Positions 32,275-40,641 of a stretch of 64,000 bases of DNA are shown one piece after another. The notes under the pieces were generated by a model. It was not told where the DNA came from, did not search any database, and worked only from the letters and a program-made list of their open reading frames with translations. The position numbers and the translations under genes were made by a program. Within the stretch, counting starts at the first letter, position 1. Every line of letters begins with the position of its first letter. This stretch comes from JASLCR01 sp964384345 (lineage in GTDB: Bacteria; Patescibacteriota; Saccharimonadia; Saccharimonadales; Saccharimonadaceae): NCBI GenBank assembly GCA_964384345.1, contig CAYLKD010000004.1, positions 12,101-76,100 of the forward strand. Direction: 5' to 3'.

Positions 32275-33585
32275 CTATATAATCGTTTTGTTGCCCATGT
32301 ACGGACGAAGAACTTCAGGGATAGTAACATGTCCATCTGCAGTCTGATAATTTTCGATAATTGCCACCATCGCTCGGCCTAAGGCAAATGCCGTAGCGTC
32401 GTTGGTGTGGACGAGTTCAAGGCCATTATCAGTCCGGACGCGTGTATTAAGCCGTCGAGATTGGTAGTCAGTCATGTAATCCGCAGTGTGCGTTTCGCGG
32501 TATTTATCTTGGCCTGGTAACCATGCCTCCATATCGACACCCCTAGCGTTTGGTTTGCCAATGTCTATCGTGCACTTGAGAAGCACATGGTATGGCAGCT
32601 TGAGTTGAGCTAACAGATACTCTTGAATCGCGACAAAGAACATGTGTTCAGTATAGCTATTGTCTTTTGACGTAAAGCTTTCCATCTCGAGTTTGTCGAA
32701 CTGATGCATGCGTATCAGTCCTTCCATATCTTTGCCGTACGTGCCGGCCTCTTTACGAAAACTCGTGGCGAGCCCTAGATAACGGACTGGTAGATCAGCT
32801 TGTTCAAAAATCTCGCCAGCGTGCATGCTCCCGAGCACATGCTCGGCACTTCCCTGTAGCCATAGTTCTTCGCCTTCAATCTTGTAGCGATCGTCCTGCG
32901 GCTCGAGTCGATCCATCTGATCATACGCTTCAGTACGTATCATCAGTGGCGGCAACACTGGCACAAACGGCTTCGTACTGACATCAAGACCTGCACCGAT
33001 TGCAATTTCTTTTAGTATTTCTTCGTCACTTAGGGTATCTATAACAAAATGCTCAATGGCCAGTTGCAACCGCACAAGATCTCCCATGACATACGCAAAG
33101 CGCGCACCGGCTACCTTTGCTGCACGGTCTTTATCAAGCCAACCACGAGCTTCAGCGATTTCATAATGGTTTTTCGGTGTAAAGTCGAAGGTCGGCTTTG
33201 TACCAACAACTTTGATCTCAACATTTTCGTCTTCACTCGCACCGTACGGCACATCTGCGTGTGGCATATTTGGTACTTTTTTTAAGATTGATATGTACTC
33301 ATTTTCGACTGCAGTATATTCAGATTCACGCTCAGTTAGCTGCGCTTTGATCTGTTTTCCCTCGTCTATCGTCGCTTGATCTGGTTTAGCCCCGCCAGCA
33401 ACCGATGCCTTCATTTTGCTAGCTGTCTGATTGCGCATCTCGCGCAGCTCATCAACCTGCTTCTGCAAGTCTCGGCGCGTGTCATCGAGCGTTAATAATT
33501 TGGATATCGAAACATCATAGCCTTTATCTCTGGCGGCTTGTTGAACTTTTTGGGAGTTTTCACGGATGAAACGAATATCTAGCAT
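32275..33585 (-). CDS. serS: Seryl-tRNA synthetase
   Basis: It charges tRNA-Ser. The 436-aa protein has the N-terminal coiled-coil arm (about 30-105, RRDLQKQVDELREMRNQ), then the class II core with the TEAYDQMDRLEPQDDRY region, motif 2 LGLATSFRKEAGTYGKD, and the C-terminal VHTNDATAFALGRAMVAII motif 3. Length is normal (E. coli 430). TATAAT lies 7 bases before the ATG. Confidence 0.97.
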   Translation of the reverse strand: MLDIRFIRENSQKVQQAARDKGYDVSISKLLTLDDTRRDLQKQVDELREMRNQTASKMKASVAGGAKPDQATIDEGKQIKAQLTERESEYTAVENEYISILKKVPNMPHADVPYGASEDENVEIKVVGTKPTFDFTPKNHYEIAEARGWLDKDRAAKVAGARFAYVMGDLVRLQLAIEHFVIDTLSDEEILKEIAIGAGLDVSTKPFVPVLPPLMIRTEAYDQMDRLEPQDDRYKIEGEELWLQGSAEHVLGSMHAGEIFEQADLPVRYLGLATSFRKEAGTYGKDMEGLIRMHQFDKLEMESFTSKDNSYTEHMFFVAIQEYLLAQLKLPYHVLLKCTIDIGKPNARGVDMEAWLPGQDKYRETHTADYMTDYQSRRLNTRVRTDNGLELVHTNDATAFALGRAMVAIIENYQTADGHVTIPEVLRPYMGNKTII

Positions 33586-33592
33586 AGGTATG

Positions 33593-33598
33593 ATTATA
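33593..33598 (-). promoter_or_regulatory. -10 box of serS
   Basis: A perfect TATAAT on the minus strand lies 7 bases before the serS ATG. Confidence 0.7.
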
Positions 33599-33614
33599 CT
33601 CTATCAGAAAGTAA

Positions 33615-33920
33615 TTAGTTTTTTTGATCTGGTGAACGTAAAGCAATCAAAGCTAAATTTGAACACGTTTTTCCGATAGAGGCTAGGAGCTCTCTTTTTT
33701 GTTTGCGGAGAGTATCTTCTCTCATTGAGATAGCGTCCATTTCAATTCCATATGTACCGCCGGAAATACGATCTGTTTTTCTGAGCTCTACTAAAAGTTG
33801 ACCGCGATTTGCAAGTGACTGAAGTTCCTCGTCTATGTCATCAATTCTAGCACTTAAAGATTTTAAGCCTTCGGTGGTTGGCGTGCTTAGCTCAGGAGAT
33901 TTACGTTTCGGTAGTCTCAT
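33615..33920 (-). CDS. Short coiled-coil protein, unknown
   Basis: A 101-aa soluble protein I do not recognise. A basic N-terminus (MRLPKRKSPELSTP) precedes a heptad-rich helical region (TEGLKSLSARIDDIDEELQS, about 17-36) and a second helix (ISMREDTLRKQKRELLASIG). The coiled-coil prediction suggests oligomerisation. It is a single gene between serS and the MacB-like permease, with TATAAT 8 bases before the ATG. No role can be inferred. Confidence 0.7.
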   Translation of the reverse strand: MRLPKRKSPELSTPTTEGLKSLSARIDDIDEELQSLANRGQLLVELRKTDRISGGTYGIEMDAISMREDTLRKQKRELLASIGKTCSNLALIALRSPDQKN

Positions 33921-33928
33921 TTAATTAC

Positions 33929-33934
33929 ATTATA
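33929..33934 (-). promoter_or_regulatory. -10 box of the coiled-coil gene
   Basis: A perfect TATAAT on the minus strand lies 8 bases before the ATG. Confidence 0.65.
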
Positions 33935-33958
33935 GCACTAATGGTTACATATGTCAAT

Positions 33959-35326
33959 TTACTCTGTTCGTAAGGCTTCAATCGGATCGAGTCTGGCGGC
34001 TTTACGGCTTGGGAAATAGCCAGCGATTACTGCAACCAGGATCAATACAGCAAGTAGCCCCAATGCTTGTAACCATTTAAACTCGAGCAAACTATTACTT
34101 GCACCAAGATCAAGTTGTTTCGTAATCCAAGGATTGAGCGCCGTGCCAAGTATCCAGGCTGCGGCGATACCAATTACGCCTCCAAGAAAACCTATCCAGG
34201 CAGCTTCGTAGCGGAACAACCGACTAACGTCTTTGCCGCGCATACCGAGCGCTCGCATGAGACCGATTTGGCTAGTCCGTTCGAGAACGGAAATATACTG
34301 CGTGTTTACAATACCAAAGATGCTGGCAATGAGTGCGATGACACCAAAACCACCGACGATACCCTGAAGCACGTTAACAATAGTAAACAAAAACCCTTGT
34401 AAATCATCTGCTGTTTGCGCGTACAAGTTGTCTGACTGTAATTTCGATTTAGCGTCTTTTGGCAATGTGCCATCTTTGACTTGCGCAGTTGCAGCGAAGT
34501 ACTTTTGGTAATTGCTGGTGCCTTCGCTGCTGTAGTCAACAATTCCTTTCGCCGCAGATAGCGAAATTTGTATCGACGCAGTGTTCGTAAACGACAAATT
34601 ACTCGGCTTAACCACTTCTTTGATCGTGAAATCGAGCTTTTTAATTTGCGTCTGACTGAGTTTAGCGAGGCCTGCAATACCCTCTGTGGCTAATACAGAT
34701 TGGATCTTATCTTGACTCAGTGCTGACGGATCGCGTGAGATATAAATCGACAGTTGCTGTCCGATCAACTTATCTGATGTCGTGCCTAAAGTTTTGGCGA
34801 AGCTCTCGGGAATAACTGCTTCATTGGCAGCGAGATCTTTGCCTCTCACCATCTTCATTCCAGTGACATGCTCACTGAGTACATCAGGGTTGTACACGTT
34901 GACATCAGCGGTGTATTTTTTATCGTCTCTTGCTCCAAAAGTTAAATAACTGGTCGTGAATTGATAAATCGGTCGTACGTTTTTGAGGTATGGCTTGGCT
35001 TGCAGTTTTGCAATATCGTCGTTATTAAGCAGTGTTACGTTTGGTGCTCCGACTCCTGCGCTTCCTGTGTCCGGATTATACTCACGAAGATCAGACTGCG
35101 GCTGGGGAATACCGTTAATAGCCTTATCTTTTACAATAAATAGCGATGAAGGATCAACATTTGATGAAATCAATTTATCAGCATAATCACGAGCGCCCTG
35201 CCCTGCAGCGAGGCTTAACATCAGCGTAAATGCACCGACGCCAATCGCTAAGCTAGTAAGTAACGTACGAATCTTTGCTTGGCGCAGACTCTTGCCGGCT
35301 CTACGAAGGATATCGAGACTATTCAT
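33959..35326 (-). CDS. MacB/FtsX-type ABC transporter permease
   Basis: A 455-aa inner-membrane protein. TM1 is at about 22-45 (RTLLTSLAIGVGAFTLMLSLA), followed by a large extracellular MacB-PCD domain (about 46-310) and three C-terminal helices with GVIALIASIFGIVNTQYISV and SQIGLMRALGMRGKDVSRLF, the FtsX-domain signature, ending FPSRKAARLDPIEALR. Such permeases perform mechanical export or envelope work rather than classic transport. It forms an operon with the ATPase (shared base at 35326) and the beta-solenoid protein. Substrate unknown. Confidence 0.92.
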   Translation of the reverse strand: MNSLDILRRAGKSLRQAKIRTLLTSLAIGVGAFTLMLSLAAGQGARDYADKLISSNVDPSSLFIVKDKAINGIPQPQSDLREYNPDTGSAGVGAPNVTLLNNDDIAKLQAKPYLKNVRPIYQFTTSYLTFGARDDKKYTADVNVYNPDVLSEHVTGMKMVRGKDLAANEAVIPESFAKTLGTTSDKLIGQQLSIYISRDPSALSQDKIQSVLATEGIAGLAKLSQTQIKKLDFTIKEVVKPSNLSFTNTASIQISLSAAKGIVDYSSEGTSNYQKYFAATAQVKDGTLPKDAKSKLQSDNLYAQTADDLQGFLFTIVNVLQGIVGGFGVIALIASIFGIVNTQYISVLERTSQIGLMRALGMRGKDVSRLFRYEAAWIGFLGGVIGIAAAWILGTALNPWITKQLDLGASNSLLEFKWLQALGLLAVLILVAVIAGYFPSRKAARLDPIEALRTE

Positions 35327-36021
35327 TATACTTCTCCTTCATTTTGGCTATCGCTATCGGATTGGACTTTTCCGTCGCGCATGTATATTTGTCGATCACA
35401 TTTCATCGCTAAGTCATCGTCGTGCGTCACAACGATGAGAGTTGCTCCGTTTTGTTTCGCATAATCAAAAAGTAGTGTTTCAATAGTAGCACTGGTTGTC
35501 GAATCTAGATTACCTGTTGGTTCATCGGCGAAAAGTACTTTTGGATCATTAACGATTGCACGGGCAATCGCCAGGCGTTGCTTCTGACCGCCTGAAAGAT
35601 CTTTTGCTTTTGATTTGATTTTGTCGCCTAGCTCGACAGCAATTAGAGCTCTCTCTACCATCGTTTTACGTTTTGAGCGAGCAACACCGGCAATTTCAAG
35701 TGGCAAACTGACATTGTCATAGCATGATTCATTACCTTGAACAAAAAAACTCTGAAAAATAAAACTCATTTGATGTGAGCGAAAACTGTCTATCTTCTTC
35801 TGCTTCATGGTGCGAAGCAATTCTCCGTTGACTATTACATCACCTGTCGTCGGTCGATCAAGTCCGCTCATCACATGCATCAATGTTGACTTGCCAGACC
35901 CTGATTTACCGATGACGGCGACGATTTGACCATCTGGAATACGAAATGATATGTCATCAAGTGCCGTAAAAACTGTCTTTTTTTTGCCGTACACTTTTGT
36001 CAAATTTGCTACTTCAATCAT
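35326..36021 (-). CDS. ABC transporter ATPase (MacB/LolD type)
   Basis: A 231-aa ATP-binding subunit with Walker A GKSGSGKSTLMHVMSG (about 38-53), Q-loop FIFQSFFVQGN, signature LSGGQKQRLAIARA, Walker B KVLFADEPTGNLD and switch His in LIVVTHDDDLA. It pairs with the permease whose start overlaps its stop (TAATG) and itself overlaps the upstream beta-solenoid gene by 4 bases. The Q-loop sequence is unusual (FFVQGN instead of NLLP), perhaps reflecting a special permease contact. Confidence 0.95.
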   Translation of the reverse strand: MIEVANLTKVYGKKKTVFTALDDISFRIPDGQIVAVIGKSGSGKSTLMHVMSGLDRPTTGDVIVNGELLRTMKQKKIDSFRSHQMSFIFQSFFVQGNESCYDNVSLPLEIAGVARSKRKTMVERALIAVELGDKIKSKAKDLSGGQKQRLAIARAIVNDPKVLFADEPTGNLDSTTSATIETLLFDYAKQNGATLIVVTHDDDLAMKCDRQIYMRDGKVQSDSDSQNEGEV

Positions 36022-37172
36022 TTAATTTCCCCACCCTCATTAGTTGTATACGAAGGGCGCTGATAGTGTGTCGTTAGTTGCAAAACAATCATACCTGTAC
36101 CAACCACAAGCGCGGCCAAAATCGTAAAGAAATTAAGTACCTCAACAAAGTAACTGAGAATAAGCACCGTCGATCCAAACAACATTACTAGTACTGAATT
36201 TAGCTGTGCCCTGCGGAGAACGAGACGACCTATGTAGTAGCCAAACACTGGCCCGCTTAAGGCGATCAGTAGTGCCCATACAAGCATGATGATAATGGCA
36301 AGCGGGATACCAAATACCGTCAGTGCAACAAGTGCGGCGAGGATCGGCACACCAATCAATACAAAGAACCCAACCAGTAGACTCATACCAAACCGCTGTA
36401 GCCCATTGGCTGTTATGCGGTCCATGGCTTGAGGCACTGCAATGATTAGCACCATCGCAATTAGGAGCATCGCTAAGAAGAAATAAATAGCAGCGCCACG
36501 GGCATATTCTGCTGTATCTACTTGTTGAGTTGGTTGCGGCTCCGTACGAACAACTTCTCCAGCAACTGTGCCGTTTGCGAGTTCTGCGGTATTTTCACTC
36601 GTGTAATACAGTCCACCACCGATTTTAGATCCGACATTTGTCTTTAAATTACTGACACTACTCGTTACATTTCTGCCGATTGTGCCATTAACAGTCAATG
36701 TATTCGCACCAATTGCCACATCGCGCTGCACTTGCCCATCTATTGTGACTGTTTGACTGGCGCCGTTGAGGTCGCGTCCAATCTTTGCTGCACTATCGAG
36801 AGTAACAACTTGTCCAAAAATAGTGGCACTGCCGCTGACAGCTCCACTGAGATCTAGCTGCTGCGCAGCAACACGAACATCTCCTGCAACTGTTCCGCTC
36901 ACCTTCACTGTTTGACCGGCACAGAAGACGTCACCGTTGATCGTGCCGTCAATTGTCACTGATTGGCCGGCACAGTAAACATCACCATTTACAGTCCCGG
37001 AAATGACGATGGTGTTGCCATACGCATAATACGCGCTATCGACCGTCTGACTCTTTGAGAGCGTAGTGGTGTCTCCACTGTCAACTCGCTGCGGTGTGGC
37101 ATGAACAATACCCGTAGCGGCTACGACCGCGACACCCACTGCAATAACTACTCCAATAATCCTCGTTTTCAT
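36018..37172 (-). CDS. Polymer-forming (bactofilin-like) beta-solenoid membrane protein
   Basis: A 384-aa protein with a signal-like N-terminus (about 5-25), then repeated short beta strands forming a likely right-handed solenoid (about 45-200). The repeats follow the pattern V-x-I-x-G-T-x-N-G-D-V-x-C-A-G-Q and resemble bactofilin/polymer-forming cytoskeletal repeats. Four to five transmembrane helices follow (about 225-370). Solenoid outside, helices in the membrane is the likely topology. It heads an operon with the MacB-type ATPase and permease. The promoter has TATAAT with a short leader and an AAGGAGG ribosome site, so it is not leaderless. Possible role: an extracellular scaffold or sensor for the ABC complex (inference). 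Confidence 0.83.
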   Translation of the reverse strand: MKTRIIGVVIAVGVAVVAATGIVHATPQRVDSGDTTTLSKSQTVDSAYYAYGNTIVISGTVNGDVYCAGQSVTIDGTINGDVFCAGQTVKVSGTVAGDVRVAAQQLDLSGAVSGSATIFGQVVTLDSAAKIGRDLNGASQTVTIDGQVQRDVAIGANTLTVNGTIGRNVTSSVSNLKTNVGSKIGGGLYYTSENTAELANGTVAGEVVRTEPQPTQQVDTAEYARGAAIYFFLAMLLIAMVLIIAVPQAMDRITANGLQRFGMSLLVGFFVLIGVPILAALVALTVFGIPLAIIIMLVWALLIALSGPVFGYYIGRLVLRRAQLNSVLVMLFGSTVLILSYFVEVLNFFTILAALVVGTGMIVLQLTTHYQRPSYTTNEGGEIK

Positions 37173-37244
37173 ACCCCTCCTTCGTTGCTGTTATTATACG
37201 CTGAAACACGGTGAAACCACAATGTGAGTTTGCGCGATACTTGA

Positions 37245-38456
37245 TTACGCCCTACGAGTTAACATCTCTTTCAAACTGACTTTACGGTTGTACTCTAGCG
37301 CACCGTAGCGAAATATATGAATTGCAATCATTAGCGTCAAACCAGCAGTTACCGCCATTATGAGTGAGGCAATGACAAATTCATGTGGTTGCAGATTACC
37401 AACCGCATTTCTCAGAAGCAAAGGGATCGGCGCTGTAAGTGGGAAATAACTTAAAAATTGGACGATTGGTGCTTGTGGTGTCGAAATAAAGACCGACAAT
37501 GCATAGAGCGGACCAAAGATCAAAATCATAATGACACCAAAGAACCCGCCCGCATCTTTTGCTGTTGGTGACGCTGCACCTATCGCAACGAGTAAGCCAG
37601 TAAATAATAAAAAGCTCAGCGAAAACAATACGAATCCGCTTCCAATTCGCACAGGGTCAAATGCGAGCCGGCTCAAATCGACATCTGGAAGCTGAAGCTG
37701 ATGACGTACTGATAAGTAGCCAATGACAATAAAAGCGACAGTTACAAGCACTTGTAAAAATCCAAGTGTTACAAGTGCTAAGATTTTACCGATGATGAGT
37801 GTTCGCGCACTGATCGTTGTTAGAATCATTTCTATCACCCGGTTTTCCTTCTCTTCGACTGTCGATGTCAGCATCCGGTTACCGAATGTTGAAATGAGAA
37901 TATAGAACAAAACAAGGAATAGTCCCGGTACAATAGCCTCGGTAATTCCGTTGTACACTTGAGAATCTTTATACGTTATGGTTGAGGTCGTGATTTTATC
38001 AGATAACACCGTCATAATATTCGCGGATACGTCTGCAGTCACTGATTGTTGCAAGAGGCTTCTTGCAACTCCCTCGTAGCGGCCATTATTAAATATTCCG
38101 ACGTCATTGGCATACACCTTTACCGGTTCTGTTGATATGTCTTCAGGATAAGCAAAAAATGCGTCGAGCCTGCCTTGTTTTACTGCTTCAATCGAAGCTG
38201 CCGCAGATGTTACTGATGAGCCACCAAATTCCTTGAGAAGTTCAGGTTTTATGAGTTTTGATCGGTCAAAGACCTGAAAGCTAAACTTTTGATTGCCAAT
38301 TTCTTGAGTTGCTTGTTCAGTAGCTTGGTTTGAGAGAAACACAATCGCAAACACTACGCCGATCATAATCGGCAGCAACAAGCTCACGAGCCAAAAGCTT
38401 TTACTCTTCATGGTTCGCAGTACTTCAAAGCGAAATACGGTCGATAAATTATACAT
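37245..38456 (-). CDS. ABC-2 type permease (NatB-like)
   Basis: A 403-aa membrane subunit. TM1 is at about 22-42 (WLVSLLLPIMIGVVFAIVFL), a large extracytoplasmic domain follows (about 43-170), then five helices with the conserved TSTVEEKENRVIEMILTTIS (about 198-217) characteristic of NatB/ABC-2 exporters. It overlaps its ATPase gene by 8 bases. NatAB-type systems export sodium or drugs; substrate cannot be read here. Confidence 0.9.
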   Translation of the reverse strand: MYNLSTVFRFEVLRTMKSKSFWLVSLLLPIMIGVVFAIVFLSNQATEQATQEIGNQKFSFQVFDRSKLIKPELLKEFGGSSVTSAAASIEAVKQGRLDAFFAYPEDISTEPVKVYANDVGIFNNGRYEGVARSLLQQSVTADVSANIMTVLSDKITTSTITYKDSQVYNGITEAIVPGLFLVLFYILISTFGNRMLTSTVEEKENRVIEMILTTISARTLIIGKILALVTLGFLQVLVTVAFIVIGYLSVRHQLQLPDVDLSRLAFDPVRIGSGFVLFSLSFLLFTGLLVAIGAASPTAKDAGGFFGVIMILIFGPLYALSVFISTPQAPIVQFLSYFPLTAPIPLLLRNAVGNLQPHEFVIASLIMAVTAGLTLMIAIHIFRYGALEYNRKVSLKEMLTRRA

Positions 38457-39186
38457 TTACTACCTCCTTATGGCCGTAGACTTCGAGGAAAATGTCATCG
38501 AGTGACTTTCCGCCAAAATTTTTTCTGACTTCTCTTATCGAACCATACGCTGCCGCAGCGCCATCTTTAAGCAAAATAATTCGGTCACAGAGCCGTTCGA
38601 CTTCTTCCATCTGATGCGACACAAATATGACTGTTGTTCCCTTGCTTTGATGCTCTTCGACAATATCCATCAGTAGTCGTCGGTTTACAGGATCGAAGCC
38701 TTTGGTCGGTTCGTCGAGAATAAGTAACTCCGGATCATTAAGAATAGTGACACCTAGCTGCACTTTTTGCTGTTGACCGCCAGATAGCTTATCGAGTCGA
38801 ACATGCGCCTTATCGCCTAGTTCTACACGTTCGAGATATGCAAGTGACTGCTTCCGTGCATCATGGCTTGAAAGACCTTTGAGCTGACCAAAATACATCA
38901 TTACATCGAGCACTTTTTCTTTCTTATATAGTCCGCGTTCTTCAGGCAAATACCCAAGTCTAATGCCGCCATCAACGGTGAATGGCCGGCCATCGATGTG
39001 CAACAAACCACTTGTTGCAGTATAAATCCCGAGAAGTGCCCGTAATGTCGTTGTTTTACCAGAACCGTTTGAACCAAGGAGTCCAAAGGTTTCGCCTCTT
39101 TTTATTTCAAATGATAAATTTTCAATTACTTTTGTCGTGCCAAAACTCATCGAAAAATTGTGTATGGAAACAATTGCGTCTGTCAT
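38449..39186 (-). CDS. ABC transporter ATPase (NatA-like)
   Basis: A 245-aa ATP-binding protein with Walker A GLLGSNGSGKTTTLRALLG (about 36-54), signature LSGGQQQKVQLGVTIL, Walker B LLILDEPTKGFDPVNR and switch His in VIFVSHQMEEVERL. The C-terminal segment (YGSIREVRKNFGGKSLDDIFLE) is typical of DrrA/NatA exporters. It is cotranscribed with the ABC-2 permease (8-base overlap). A TACGAT box lies 8 bases before the ATG, divergent from the ThrE-like gene. Confidence 0.94.
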   Translation of the reverse strand: MTDAIVSIHNFSMSFGTTKVIENLSFEIKRGETFGLLGSNGSGKTTTLRALLGIYTATSGLLHIDGRPFTVDGGIRLGYLPEERGLYKKEKVLDVMMYFGQLKGLSSHDARKQSLAYLERVELGDKAHVRLDKLSGGQQQKVQLGVTILNDPELLILDEPTKGFDPVNRRLLMDIVEEHQSKGTTVIFVSHQMEEVERLCDRIILLKDGAAAAYGSIREVRKNFGGKSLDDIFLEVYGHKEVVNV

Positions 39187-39233
39187 ATCCTACAATCGTA
39201 GCATACCTGACAGGCTGATCGAGAGAATCTTGC

Positions 39234-39239
39234 TATACT
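39234..39239 (+). promoter_or_regulatory. -10 box of the ThrE-like gene
   Basis: TATACT lies 7 bases before the ATG at 39247. Confidence 0.68.
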
Positions 39240-39246
39240 TGAAAGA

Positions 39247-40641
39247 ATGGATAAGCTCAAACGAATACAAGCAATAGTGCGTGCTGCGACCGCGCCCGAG
39301 GAATCGGTTTCCTACCTCGACCGCTTTGATGAAACCATATCACCGAACATGCGTGCGCTGCGACTCAGTCTGACTATCGCCGACACACTCGTTGCGATGG
39401 GTGTATCCGTTGCCGATGTTGTCAGCATGTCACTCGATATTACCGAACGCTATTGTAAGCGCAAAGTACAATTTGATATCAGTTCGACACTTATTACCGC
39501 ATCTCAAGACCGCGGTGATGATCGTGAACCCCTCACCCTGATCCGTCATGCTACACCGCGTACCATCAATACGATGACCATCCAAAGCATGCAAGAACTT
39601 GTTCGTGAAATTCAAAGCGGCAGCCTGGATCTCAATAATGCTGAAATGAAGCTAAACGCAATTATTGAACACCCGAAAAAATATCCCTACTGGTTGACGG
39701 CCCTTGGCGGCGGAAGTGTCAGTGCCGGTGTTGGGATATTGTACGGTGCCAGCCCTATTATTGTCAGCATTATGTTTGGCTTAGGACTAGGAGTGACCTA
39801 TTTTCTTCGCTTACTTGCACACAGGCGTGTGCCAACTTTTTTTGCACAAGTTTTTTCTGCAATTATCATTACCTTGATTGCGGCCAGTGTGACGTGGCTT
39901 GATTCGTATAGCGTGTTCAGCTGGTTAAGCAACGTCAATGCGACGCTTATCGTCATTGGCGGCATCGTCTTACTCGTTGCGGGACTCGCTATCGTCGGTG
40001 CCGTACAAGATGCGATTGACGAATTTTATGTGACCGCAAACGCTCGGTTACTCAAAGTTGTCATGATGACGATTGGCATTGTAGCCGGTGTATTAATCGG
40101 TATCTACATCGCAGCACAGCTACATATTTTTATTCAGGTTGATCCTGGTAGCACAATCTTGCGTGGTCAATGGCAGCTTCTTGGCGCACTTGTTATTTCA
40201 GCTGGTTATGCGCTGAGCGTGCAGTCTTCCCTGCTGGGTGTTATTGCCGGAGCAGGCATGGGCGCAATCGGCTGGATCGCATATGTCGCCGTCGCAGGCA
40301 CTGGCTCGTTATCAGCAATCATTGCCAGTGGCTTTGCTGCAATGATTGTTGGTGGCTCAGCAACTCTTGTCTCGCGGTGGTGGCAGACACCTTCAACTGC
40401 TTTAATGACCGCTGGTATCGTTCCGCTCGTCCCTGGATTGACGCTGTACAACGGACTTTTTGCACTTGTTGGCAATTCTTCGAACACTATAAGTTTTGCG
40501 AATGGCGTGCAAACACTATTTAGTGCGCTACTGATCGCTCTGGCAATCGCCAGCGGTGTTAGCTTTGGTCATCTTATCGCTCGGCCTGTTCGTCGGACAC
40601 TCGTCAAAGCGAGAAACGCACTTCCACGTCGAGAATTATAA
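39247..40641 (+). CDS. Threonine/serine exporter family protein (ThrE-like)
   Basis: A 464-aa membrane protein joining both ThrE halves. A cytoplasmic N-terminal domain (about 1-140) includes LRLSLTIADTLVAMGVSVADV and the region ending NNAEMKLNAIIE. About ten hydrophobic segments follow, with GGGSVSAGVGILYGASP early and the second-half signature MTAGIVPLVPGLTLYNGLFALV, characteristic of the family. Known members export Thr and Ser. In an amino-acid scavenger an exporter seems odd, so the physiological direction or substrate may differ. The stop codon overlaps that of lysS in a TTATAA palindrome. Confidence 0.87.
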   Translation: MDKLKRIQAIVRAATAPEESVSYLDRFDETISPNMRALRLSLTIADTLVAMGVSVADVVSMSLDITERYCKRKVQFDISSTLITASQDRGDDREPLTLIRHATPRTINTMTIQSMQELVREIQSGSLDLNNAEMKLNAIIEHPKKYPYWLTALGGGSVSAGVGILYGASPIIVSIMFGLGLGVTYFLRLLAHRRVPTFFAQVFSAIIITLIAASVTWLDSYSVFSWLSNVNATLIVIGGIVLLVAGLAIVGAVQDAIDEFYVTANARLLKVVMMTIGIVAGVLIGIYIAAQLHIFIQVDPGSTILRGQWQLLGALVISAGYALSVQSSLLGVIAGAGMGAIGWIAYVAVAGTGSLSAIIASGFAAMIVGGSATLVSRWWQTPSTALMTAGIVPLVPGLTLYNGLFALVGNSSNTISFANGVQTLFSALLIALAIASGVSFGHLIARPVRRTLVKARNALPRREL

